In this document: piece after piece, positions 47,238 through 56,000 of the stretch
Layout of the letters: every line of letters starts with the position of its first letter
Position numbering within the stretch: position 1 is the first letter of the stretch
Source of the DNA: an uncultured Fibrobacter sp.
GTDB taxonomy: Bacteria; Fibrobacterota; Fibrobacteria; Fibrobacterales; Fibrobacteraceae
Assembly: GCF_900316465.1 (NCBI RefSeq)
Contig: NZ_ONDD01000001.1
Coordinates: 1-64,000, forward strand
Length of the DNA stretch: 64,000 bases
Direction of reading: 5' to 3'
Notes under the pieces: model-generated
The model's database searches: none
What the model was told of the DNA's origin: nothing
The model's input: the letters and a program-made list of their open reading frames with translations, nothing else
Position numbers and translations under genes: made by a program

Positions 47238-49364
47238 TTAAAGATTGATTTTCTTGACAGCAATTACCTTGCTGCCTACCGTCAGGCGTACCACGAATGC
47301 GCCACGGCTCACGTTGCCAAGGTCAAGCGTCGCCGCATTTCCCGTAAACGATTCTGCATACAACAAGTACCCCTGCATATCGAATAGGCGAAGCGTCTTT
47401 ACCCCTGCGACATTCGTAGACACATGGAGCATGCGGCCATCCAGCGAGTAATGCACCTGCGGCACTACGGTACCGGCATCGACAACGCTCATAAACGCAG
47501 ACGAACTGGATTCCGGCGCAACACTTGAAGAAGATTCCGCGACCGCCTGGCTAGAGCTAGAAGCAACGCTGCTCGACGATTTCTGCTCGCTGCTGGAGCT
47601 GCGCACGCTGCTAGAACTTCTGGCCGAACTGCTGGAACTTCTCGCAATGCTACTGGAGCTTCTGGCGATACTGCTAGAACTTGCAATGCTGCTGGAGCTT
47701 GCCACAGAAGAACTGGATTCTTCTTCGGGGCAAGCCGACAAAGACATTCCCTGCGACGTAGTAAAGCAAGCCCTATCATTACCGTTGAGTACAATATTGT
47801 AAATGCCCGGTACAGAGGCTTTGCCATTCTTGTTTACGTACGAGAAATCCGCGTAATAACCTTTGGCACCTTGCACCGCCACAATCGCCACTCGTTGGTG
47901 ATTAATGTCTCCATTTGCGTTATTGTTCGTCACGCAAGTTTTCTGGTCAAAATCAATATACCACACGTACACGCCGTTGGCACTGGAGCGAGCGCCCCAA
48001 CCCAAGGAATTCTTGATATACGAATCATACGATTCCGCAGGGCGATACTCCACAATATAGTATTCATCGTTTTGGTTCGGGTTCGTAACGGAGTACGCCT
48101 GCAACTGACTCAATTTCTTGAGCGAATACGTTTTATCGGCTTCAAGTTCTTTCAGCTTCAGCCAGCCCATAATTTCTTTTTCGTAGGCGGAATAGCCCAT
48201 GGGCGCGTTGCCCTCGTTAAACGTAGAGCCGTTATACATACCCAGCGACATAATGTCGTAGACACTCGGACCGTCGACCTGGTTGTTGTTTGCGTCCTTG
48301 CCGTAATGGTCATTCAAGCCCATCACATGACTGAACTCATGGGCAAACGTACCCATCTTGTTGATTTTCGAATTCCTGGAACCGTCCGCATACTGGGCGA
48401 TAAACAAGTACTTGTCAAAAGTATAGCCGCCTGTTTTATACGCCGAAGGGAACCAACCCGAAGAAGATCCGTTCGACTGCATCCAGAACTGGTGTCCCCA
48501 GAACAGACCGCTCTGCTTAAGGGCATCTTCTTCCATGCCCGGGAACAAGAAGATAAAGCCATCGACATTGGTTCCGCTGAAACAATACTTGGCCGCATTA
48601 GCCTGGAAATCGGCACGTTTTGCCAACTCCGTAAGGCCCTCGGCAGTAAATTGGCCTTCCTTAAAATTGTCGCCGGTGCCATAGTCCGTCAACGCCTTGT
48701 TGAGCTTGATCGGGTACACGTCGAAATGCGGCGAAAACATGCTGTCGGACACATACAAGAAGTAGTCACGCAGGCTTCCGATATTGTTGTTGACGTTGTA
48801 GCCCGGCTTGTTCAAGAAATCATAGAACGCAGCCGAATCGCCATGATTTTTATCGGACGTGCCAATCAAAAGCACCGGGAACCAGCGTTCTCCCTTCGTC
48901 CACTTTTCAGAAACCGCACGGCGAAGCATCGTGGCAGATACGCCGTCTTGGTTGTACGCCATCACGGGCGTATGGGTAAACGTCTGTTCGCTGTTCAGTC
49001 CTTCTTCATCGGGAAATCGGCCACCATTCAGTTCTTGGTGCTTTTGGTGAACCGCCTCCTGATTTAGCCCGTTCAAGAACGATTTTTCTTCGGCGGTACG
49101 GTCCACCGGATTCTTTGCAATAAACTTGCTCGGAGTACCGTCTTCGCCCACATACACGTAACTGCCGTTGCCATCACCCGTTACAAGGAACCCGTCAGAG
49201 GTTTCTGTAAAGAAGTAATGTTCGTCACCAAAATGACGAATCGAAACGGAGCTACCGTCTTTATTAGAAATAGTCTGGAAACCCGGAGCAGCCGGACGTG
49301 CATTCACCTGCGAAACCAGAATGCCCATTGCCGCTATCACATATGTAAAAAGCACCTTTTTCAT
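47238..49364 (-). CDS. Secreted M6-family metallopeptidase with long poly-Ser linker
   Basis: A 708-residue exported protein. A signal peptide (about 1-22) and a propeptide-like region (SSVSIRHFGDEHYFFTETSD) are followed by an M6 (immune inhibitor A type) catalytic domain. The zinc motif is H342-EFSH-VMGLNDHYG, and PVLLIGTSDKNHGDSAAFYD lies upstream of it. A ~75-residue linker of SSSS(V/I)(A/R) units (coded around 47495-47720) and a type-IX-like tail (LRLFDMQGYLLYAESF) close it. Activity on host or plant proteins is unproven. AAGGATT lies before the chosen ATG. It is monocistronic and convergent with TIGR02147 copy 3. Confidence 0.87.
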   Translation of the reverse strand: MKKVLFTYVIAAMGILVSQVNARPAAPGFQTISNKDGSSVSIRHFGDEHYFFTETSDGFLVTGDGNGSYVYVGEDGTPSKFIAKNPVDRTAEEKSFLNGLNQEAVHQKHQELNGGRFPDEEGLNSEQTFTHTPVMAYNQDGVSATMLRRAVSEKWTKGERWFPVLLIGTSDKNHGDSAAFYDFLNKPGYNVNNNIGSLRDYFLYVSDSMFSPHFDVYPIKLNKALTDYGTGDNFKEGQFTAEGLTELAKRADFQANAAKYCFSGTNVDGFIFLFPGMEEDALKQSGLFWGHQFWMQSNGSSSGWFPSAYKTGGYTFDKYLFIAQYADGSRNSKINKMGTFAHEFSHVMGLNDHYGKDANNNQVDGPSVYDIMSLGMYNGSTFNEGNAPMGYSAYEKEIMGWLKLKELEADKTYSLKKLSQLQAYSVTNPNQNDEYYIVEYRPAESYDSYIKNSLGWGARSSANGVYVWYIDFDQKTCVTNNNANGDINHQRVAIVAVQGAKGYYADFSYVNKNGKASVPGIYNIVLNGNDRACFTTSQGMSLSACPEEESSSSVASSSSIASSSSIARSSSSIARSSSSSARSSSSVRSSSSEQKSSSSVASSSSQAVAESSSSVAPESSSSAFMSVVDAGTVVPQVHYSLDGRMLHVSTNVAGVKTLRLFDMQGYLLYAESFTGNAATLDLGNVSRGAFVVRLTVGSKVIAVKKINL
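47495..47720 (-). repeat. Ser-rich tandem repeat region inside the M6 peptidase gene
   Basis: Repeated units coding SSSS plus two or three variable residues (VA, IA, IAR, AR, VR, EQK, QAVAE) make a ~75-residue linker. DNA-level repetition (CTGCTGGAGCTT-like units) suggests slippage-driven length change. Confidence 0.7.
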
Positions 49365-49525
49365 TTCCCAAAATCCTTTCCCATAAAATAATCCAATTTC
49401 GCCCAAATATTCCTATTTAGAGTAGTAAAAATGTGTTAGCAGCGTGTAAGAAAAGGGCCAAATTCATTAAAAAACATGAAAATGTGTAAAAAATTCCCGT
49501 TTTTCACCCTTTTACCGCCTTTTTG

Positions 49526-49547
49526 TGAGCAGTTCAACATGTTCTCA
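49526..49547 (+). promoter_or_regulatory. Imperfect palindrome TGAGCA-N8-TGTTCTCA before TIGR02147 copy 4
   Basis: A 22-bp imperfect inverted repeat whose right arm TGTTCTCA is shared with the repeats at 44451-44464 and 44528-44541. Its centre lies about 52 bp upstream of the -10 element at 49589. Confidence 0.35.
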
Positions 49548-49588
49548 AAAATTTTAAAAATTCTTATACAATATCCCCGCAAAAAATC

Positions 49589-49596
49589 TATATTAA
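49589..49596 (+). promoter_or_regulatory. TATATTAA -10 element, leaderless-type GTG start
   Basis: TATATTAA ends 5 nt before GTG 49602, supporting that codon as the TIGR02147 copy 4 start. Confidence 0.45.
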
Positions 49597-49601
49597 AAAA
49601 C

Positions 49602-50426
49602 GTGAATCGCTATTTAGACATTTACCAGTTTACTCACTTCCGCAAGTTCTTGGAAGAATACCAGGTTGCCCGAGCCAAAGAGGAACCCGGTTTTACCCGT
49701 ACCGAAATTTGCAACCTGCTCGGCCTCGAAAAAAGCCGCAGCTACTTTGCAGACGTTGTCAGGGGCAAAAAGGTTAGCCCCCGCATGGTACAGAAATTTA
49801 TCGAAATCCTGGAACTCGACAAAAAAGAAGCCAAATATTTTGAAACCCTGGTCGAACTGGACCAGGCCAAAAACGAATCTATCCGCAACGCCGCGATGCA
49901 GGAACTGCTAAAGCAGCACCCGAACCCGCAGCATATCATGAACGAGGACGCCTACGAGTACTACAGTCACTGGTACAACAGCGCCCTTTTCGCCGTATTA
50001 GACGCCATGGACGTGGACGACGACATGACTCCGGTTCAAAAGCGGATATTCCCCAAGGTTCCGCTTGGCAAACTGAAAGATTCGCTCGCCCTGCTCGAAA
50101 GGCTCGGGCTCGCCCGCAAGAACGAAAACGGATTCTGGAAGCCCACTAAAGAAAGCATCAGCAGCGGCCCGTACAACAACGCCGACCTGATCAAGCAATA
50201 CCAGTTACAATGCTTTGAACTTTCGAAGCAAGCCCTCATGACGCCGCCCAAGCAGCCGACTACGATGAGCACGCTCACCTTCAGCATTTCGAGCGAAGCT
50301 TACAAGAAACTCGAAGCCGAACTGCAGGAATTCAAGGCAAAGGCCAGGCGCATTATCGGCGAGGACAAAGAAAAAGCCGATGGGGTTTACCAGTTGAACA
50401 TTCACCTGTTCTCAAATTTGGATTAG
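49602..50426 (+). CDS. TIGR02147 (DUF4423) family regulator, copy 4
   Basis: A 274-residue TIGR02147 protein opening NRYLDIYQFTHFRKFLEEYQ. An HTH-like region follows (FTRTEICNLLGLEKSRSYFA). The centre reads YEYYSHWYNSALFAVLDAMD and the end TMSTLTFSISSEAYKKLEAE then VYQLNIHLFSNL, parallel to the other copies. I start at GTG 49602 because the family signature begins there and TATATTAA lies 5 nt upstream; an upstream ATG at 49476 would add an atypical extension. Partner lipoprotein 4 follows 22 bp downstream. Confidence 0.83.
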   Translation: MNRYLDIYQFTHFRKFLEEYQVARAKEEPGFTRTEICNLLGLEKSRSYFADVVRGKKVSPRMVQKFIEILELDKKEAKYFETLVELDQAKNESIRNAAMQELLKQHPNPQHIMNEDAYEYYSHWYNSALFAVLDAMDVDDDMTPVQKRIFPKVPLGKLKDSLALLERLGLARKNENGFWKPTKESISSGPYNNADLIKQYQLQCFELSKQALMTPPKQPTTMSTLTFSISSEAYKKLEAELQEFKAKARRIIGEDKEKADGVYQLNIHLFSNLD

Positions 50427-50448
50427 CCACTAACGATAGGGATGTAAA

Positions 50449-51990
50449 ATGAAAAAAGAACAAATCAAATCTTATTTGTCCCTCGTCGTTGCGGCAATAT
50501 TGTCTCAGGTTGTGGCATGCAGCCCACCGAATGACGCCCACGAATCGGACCACGCCGGAGTGCTCACCGAAACTGAATCGGGGCACACCGTGGCTTTTAC
50601 CCTCCACTCCTACGTCGACGAATACAACCCCAAACAGTCGGCCAAGGTCAATTTCGCACTGACCAAAATCGTAGACGGCAAGACAAAATTGTTGGATTCC
50701 GCCACAGTCAAATACGGGGACTACGCCGTATTCGAAGACATAACGGGCGCTTACAGCGTCGTTGCGACCGCAACAGGACTAAACGGCGAAAAAGACACGC
50801 TCTACGGCGTCGATGTCTTGAAGCGGAACGATGTGGACACGGTATACGTCCACGTGCAGGAACCTGCCACCCTGAAGATTTCGACCTCTTACACCGAAAC
50901 CGTCAAGAGTAGCCACGGCGAAGAAACGCAAGAAATTTTCTCTGAAGGCTCAACCCTTTGCATTACGGGAACCCTCACTTGCAAGAAGATTTCCAAGGAC
51001 GACATCAAGCGCGGCTACGCCATTGTCAAGAACATCCCGCTTTTTGACAACGATGATTACGTCAAGCAAATTGAAATTCAAAGCGGCAAGGAACTCCGCA
51101 CGCTTGGTGTCGAATGGAATTTCAGCGCAGGCGATACCCTGTACGCAAGCGACGCCTTCATCGCCGAAAAAACATTGCTCGATTTCGACTTCAAGCTTCC
51201 GGAATCGGACATGTACGACACGATAGGCGGTGCCGTGATCGATTCGCTGATTGTCCCGGTCAAGATTGCCGATGACGATTTCTACCATTACAACTGGAAA
51301 GCAGATTTCTTCCTAGACCAACTCGGCAACGTCATCTCCACTTCTTCGAAGAAAAAAGACTTGCTCAACGACACGACTCTATACTGGATTGTCGTTCCCA
51401 AGATGGATCCGACCGCGAAGTTGACGTTAGCAAGCGGAGAATTAAAGGACTCCTATACTTATAATCGCCTCAGAGCCTACTGGCCCGAAGTAGAAACGGA
51501 CACTCTTTGGCGTTGGATTGAAGTGTTCGAAGATTCCAGCTTCGCCATCAGTTTCTGGCTTGAACTGGACAGCCTTGCCGACAGCACCGTCCTGCTGGGC
51601 AACTGCGATAGCCTGGGCTTCGAAATCCGCCGTTGCCAAAAAGATTCTACCGCCATCTGCACTAGAATCTATAACGGCATCGACACCGCCTCTACCGATT
51701 CCATTGAATACGGCAAGGCCAGCATTCTTGACGGCAAGCGCCACCACTACTCGCTCGCAATCCACAAGAAGCACTTGACTATTGCGGTGGACGGCGTTAC
51801 CATCCGCGATACCGATTTGAAACTGTCCGAGAAATTCTACAGCGTCGAAGGAATCAGGGCGACCCCTGGTCTTGCAAAAGACATCCTGTTCTATTCCTTC
51901 GGGGACTACATTCGCTACAAGGGCGACAGAAGCTGGACCCGCCTAAAAGCCTGGCTCTACGCCTTCTACGAAATGCAGAAAGATATTTAG
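50449..51990 (+). CDS. Partner lipoprotein 4: carboxypeptidase-regulatory-like and LamG-like domains
   Basis: A 513-residue lipoprotein (C24, QVVAC) with a HAGVLTETESG linker. A regulatory-type beta-sandwich (about 40-140: KVNFALTKIVDGKTKLLDSA) is followed by a second one (about 145-300). A LamG/concanavalin-like C-terminal domain (about 355-510) has SSFAISFWLELDSLADSTVL and KRHHYSLAIHKKHLTIAVDG. The pattern mirrors partner lipoprotein 3. Ligand unknown; glycan is the natural guess from the fold and the neighbourhood. It lies 22 bp after TIGR02147 copy 4 with AGGGATG before the ATG. A palindromic repeat follows its stop codon. Confidence 0.7.
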   Translation: MKKEQIKSYLSLVVAAILSQVVACSPPNDAHESDHAGVLTETESGHTVAFTLHSYVDEYNPKQSAKVNFALTKIVDGKTKLLDSATVKYGDYAVFEDITGAYSVVATATGLNGEKDTLYGVDVLKRNDVDTVYVHVQEPATLKISTSYTETVKSSHGEETQEIFSEGSTLCITGTLTCKKISKDDIKRGYAIVKNIPLFDNDDYVKQIEIQSGKELRTLGVEWNFSAGDTLYASDAFIAEKTLLDFDFKLPESDMYDTIGGAVIDSLIVPVKIADDDFYHYNWKADFFLDQLGNVISTSSKKKDLLNDTTLYWIVVPKMDPTAKLTLASGELKDSYTYNRLRAYWPEVETDTLWRWIEVFEDSSFAISFWLELDSLADSTVLLGNCDSLGFEIRRCQKDSTAICTRIYNGIDTASTDSIEYGKASILDGKRHHYSLAIHKKHLTIAVDGVTIRDTDLKLSEKFYSVEGIRATPGLAKDILFYSFGDYIRYKGDRSWTRLKAWLYAFYEMQKDI

Positions 51991-51994
51991 AATA

Positions 51995-52032
51995 CGTCAT
52001 TGCGAGCCCATTACAAATGGGCGAAGCAATCT
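51995..52032. repeat. CGTCATTGCGAG-type palindromic repeat
   Basis: CGTCATTGCGAG, then GCCCATT-ACA-AATGGGC, then GAAGCAATCT. ATTGC and GCAAT also pair, giving a two-level stem. The outer sequence matches the widespread CGTCATTGCGAG...GAAGCAATC family of small palindromic repeats. It lies between two convergent genes. Confidence 0.65.
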
Positions 52033-52049
52033 ACTTACTATGGACGTTT

Positions 52050-52946
52050 TTACTCGCCCACGACGAGCTTTAAATAAAGTTCCTTCAAGGCATCGCCCCA
52101 CAGGTACATGAACGGGGCGGCCACCGCAAGGAAGGGGCCAAAAGGAATCTGGCCAGCGCCTTCGTCTTCTTCGGCGGAAGCATTCTTATTTTGCGAAGCC
52201 TTACTTTGAGCAGCCTTTTTAGCGGCACGGTTTTCAGCAATCTTTGCATACGGCACCATAATCAAAATGCCAAGAATCGAGGCAACCACCAGCACTTCGA
52301 CCGCGCGGGTCACACCCATGAGTGCGCCAAAACCGGCCAGCAACTTGACATCGCCAAAGCCCATGGCAGCCTTGTTCAGCACCTTGGTCGCCACCCAGCC
52401 AAGCAAATAAAGGCCACCACCAGCAGCAACTGCACCCACGATACTTTCAAGCGGAGTCACGCCCCCCGGAATAAAAGAAATGATAAGGCCCGCGACAATG
52501 CCGCCCACCGAAATAGAATCAGGAATTAATTTGTACTTAAAGTCAACAGCACTTACCGGGTAAATGCCAAGCAGTAACCAGAACAAGGCCAACGCATCGG
52601 CCCACACCTCAACACCTTGCACCGGAGCAGTAAAATCCGTAGTAAAACCGGTAGCCGCATACAAGGCAAGAGCACCCAAAAGGCCACACAAAGATTCCCC
52701 AATGGGGTAAATAATGCTAATGGGCTGCTTACAGCAGGCACTCTTCCCTCTTAGAATAATCCAACCTATAATAGGCAAGTTGTAATACAGCGGGATATGC
52801 TTTTTGCAAAGCGGGCAATGCGAAGGCGGGTTAATCAGCGAAATTCCGCGGGGCATGCGGTACACAATTACGTTATAAAAACTGCCAACACAGGCTCCCA
52901 GCATAAAAAATACGGCCAGGCAGTACCAAAGTGGGATTTCTTCCAT
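52050..52946 (-). CDS. Prepilin peptidase (A24, PilD/GspO type)
   Basis: This inner-membrane aspartic protease would cleave type IV pilin or pseudopilin leader peptides and methylate the new N-terminus. The 298-residue protein has about eight membrane segments. Catalytic aspartates are D135 (AVDFKYKLIPD) and D199 (GFGDVKLL). The N-terminal cytoplasmic zinc loop has C44-PL-C47, but the second pair reads S69-A-C71-C72 instead of CxxC. A charged Lys/Ala insert (about 235-265) separates the last helices. No pilin gene is adjacent. TGGAGC lies before the ATG. It is convergent with partner lipoprotein 4. Confidence 0.9.
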   Translation of the reverse strand: MEEIPLWYCLAVFFMLGACVGSFYNVIVYRMPRGISLINPPSHCPLCKKHIPLYYNLPIIGWIILRGKSACCKQPISIIYPIGESLCGLLGALALYAATGFTTDFTAPVQGVEVWADALALFWLLLGIYPVSAVDFKYKLIPDSISVGGIVAGLIISFIPGGVTPLESIVGAVAAGGGLYLLGWVATKVLNKAAMGFGDVKLLAGFGALMGVTRAVEVLVVASILGILIMVPYAKIAENRAAKKAAQSKASQNKNASAEEDEGAGQIPFGPFLAVAAPFMYLWGDALKELYLKLVVGE

Positions 52947-53045
52947 AATCTTGCTCCATCAGTGTAAATTTTCACTCACGCTTTTCAAATAAAAAAGATA
53001 GATTTAAAGTGTAAAAATTGTTTAGTATTTAATTGAGGATGTGCT

Positions 53046-56000
53046 ATGCGTGTACCCCATTTTTTAATGTTCACCCTCGGCCTTAGCGCTGCTCTAGCCC
53101 TTTTCGGATGTTCTAGGGAATCTCCCGTTAAGGAAAACGTCAACCTGAAGAACAACCACTCCCGCGTTTTCGTCTTCAATGAGCCTATTCAGGACCCCAA
53201 GGTATTCGCGGATTCCATGATAAATACCGCAGTCATGGAAGCCGACACCATTCCGGACACCCTGACCGTTACTGTCAACGACACCGTGTACCTGTTCGCC
53301 GTCCTCCCCTATAACGTGGACAAGATCTACAGGTTCCAGTGGACGCTTACCAAAAAGAACGGAAAGGACACCACCGTTATTGGCGACAACGCCAAACTGC
53401 AGACATGGGTATACGCTAAACCGGGCCTCTACGAGCCCAAGTTCGTCGCCTTTGACGGAAACAACGCAACCGACACCTCCGGTATAGCCACCCGAAAGGC
53501 ATGGGTCAAGGTCATCGACACCAAACCCACCTTGGTTGTCCCCAAGGACACCCTCTGGACCAAGCACGATGGCGATATCACCTTCCCGATTTTGGCAAAC
53601 GACTCCTTCGGAACGATTGTAGACGTAAAGGTCGACCTCGATGCCGGCGGCAAGAAAGATTCCGCCAAGACCGTCAAGTACAAGATGTACGAAGACAACG
53701 ACTCGCTCTACCTGACTATCAAGAACGACAAGAGCAGGATTGATTCCCTTGGCAACCAGAAGATTTACGTCATCGTGACCGACGATGACGGCAATGAAAC
53801 CAAGGATAGCGTGAACCTGCACTTCAACCGCATTCCAAGGCTCAAGGTCATTTACCCGCAAGACGGCGCCCGTCACAACATTAACGACCGTTTCTACTTT
53901 TACTACGAAGGCGAAGACGACGACAACCCGCAGAACTTACAGTACTTTATATATGCACAGGTTTCCAAGAACAGTCAACCGCCGCAAAAGGCTTTCACTG
54001 ACGACGACTTGATTGCAAAGGCATACACCTCGAACATTTTTGAACCGATTGACGCCAACGGCAAGAACAACATCACCCTCATTAGCGAACCGGGCAAGGC
54101 TTTAACTGGCCGCATTTACTGGGACATGTACGCTACCGACGGCTACGACATCGTAAGACTCACGCGTATTTCTACCGGCGAAAATACAAGCCGTCCGTGG
54201 AACTTCTTCATTGGCAACCTGAGTTCCGCACAAGGAACCTTTACTGGCGTGGCCAAATACCAAGGCAAAGACAACCACTCCAACATTCATGTTGAATTCA
54301 GCAACGGAAACAAGACCTTCGACACCTACACCGACAGCAAGGGTAACTACACCGTCAAGGTCGATGCAGGCATATACGCCGCCTCCATCACCTCTGATTC
54401 GCTCAGGGAATACCAGAGCCGCACGATTGACAGTCTCTTTGTTGAATCGGGCAGCACCATCAGCATGGATGAAATCATTTTGAAAGATACCGTACCGCCC
54501 ATGCTTCTCGTGAAAAACATCGACACCCTGACAACACGCGCCTACAATCAAACGCTTTACGCCCGCGACCTGGGTACCGGCATTGATTCAGTCAGCGCAA
54601 GCATCGATGGCAAGGTAGAGCGCTTAACATGCAGCATCGGCGAAGAGGGCGCCATTTACAACTGCGCCTTGAGCCTGAACAATCTAGTCGACGGTAACCA
54701 TAAGCTCGTTTACAGCGCCAAGGACAAAGCCGGCAACATCGAAAAGCTGGAACAAACCATCACCATCATGGCAACCAAGATTGCTCTGGATGTTAATGGC
54801 GACAAGAACGCCCGCATTGGCGAAGATGAGACCCTCACATTCAACGCGGAAATCAGCGATGCTTTGCCCGCCCCCCGAAAGGTCACATGGTCTTGGAGCT
54901 TGGACGATACCAAAAAAACGACCGAAGTCGATGAAGACGGCAGGGCCACTTTAACATACTCTTACAATCAACTCAAAGATTTGGCAACTGCAGGTGAAGA
55001 ATACCTGATGACCGTATCTTACACCGAAAACGGAGCTGACGTAAAAGCCCAAGTCAAATTCGGTATCCGCGGAGACGACCCCACCATTATCTTTACCGAG
55101 CCCGCTTTCGATGACACCGTAAGCCTTAACGACGTTGTCGCATTCAAGGTCAAGACTTACAAGGGCAAGTCCAGCTCGGACATGACAATCACGTGGAACT
55201 GCTCCGGCAAAGATAAGTTGGCAACTGGCTACGTCTGCCCCGCAAACAATACCGAAGAAGCTAACATCGCTTACATGGCCGTGGGCACCTACACGATTAC
55301 GGCAACCGTTACTGACCAAAACGACAAATCCAGCACCGCCACCACCAAGGTAATCGTGATTAGCGATCCGCCGACGATTGATGTCACCACCGAAAGCAAG
55401 ACGAACGAATACAAGATCAACAGCGTCGTCACCGTGAAGGCATCGGCAAGCGACAAGTTCGGCACCATCAACAAGATTGAATGGGGCTGCAGCAACGGAA
55501 TGGTCAGCTACGACTATAAGAAAGACATTGACCCGCCCACTTCATCGGTCAGCGACATCGCCCTCCAGTTAACACTTCCGGGCGCTGAAGTTGATAACCA
55601 CCGTTGCATCTTCAAGGCTACCGACGACGATGGCGAACAAGGTTTTGACACGCTTATTTTCAAGACTTTGCTCGACCCGCCCACCATTCGTCTGAACACC
55701 AAGAGAGACACGGTCAAGATCAACAGTCAACAGACAATCAAAGCAATTGCATCCGACAAGCTCGGCTACATAGCCAAATACGAAAGCGCTTGTAGCGACA
55801 AGCTTGCCGATCTCAAGAACCCGGCATGGGAAGATATGAGTTCGGCACAGACCGTAGTCGTTATGCCGCAGACCGCCACAAACGCTTACTACTGCGTAGT
55901 CCAGGTTACTGACGATGACGGCAACACCGCCCGCGACACAGCCATTTACAAGGTCGTTGTCGGTATGCCGTCTGTCACCGCATACGTCAACTACAGCAAG

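Noticed and set aside
47495..47720. CRISPR-like short repeats
   Set aside because: The repeats are in-frame serine codons in a coding linker, not conserved direct repeats with unique spacers.
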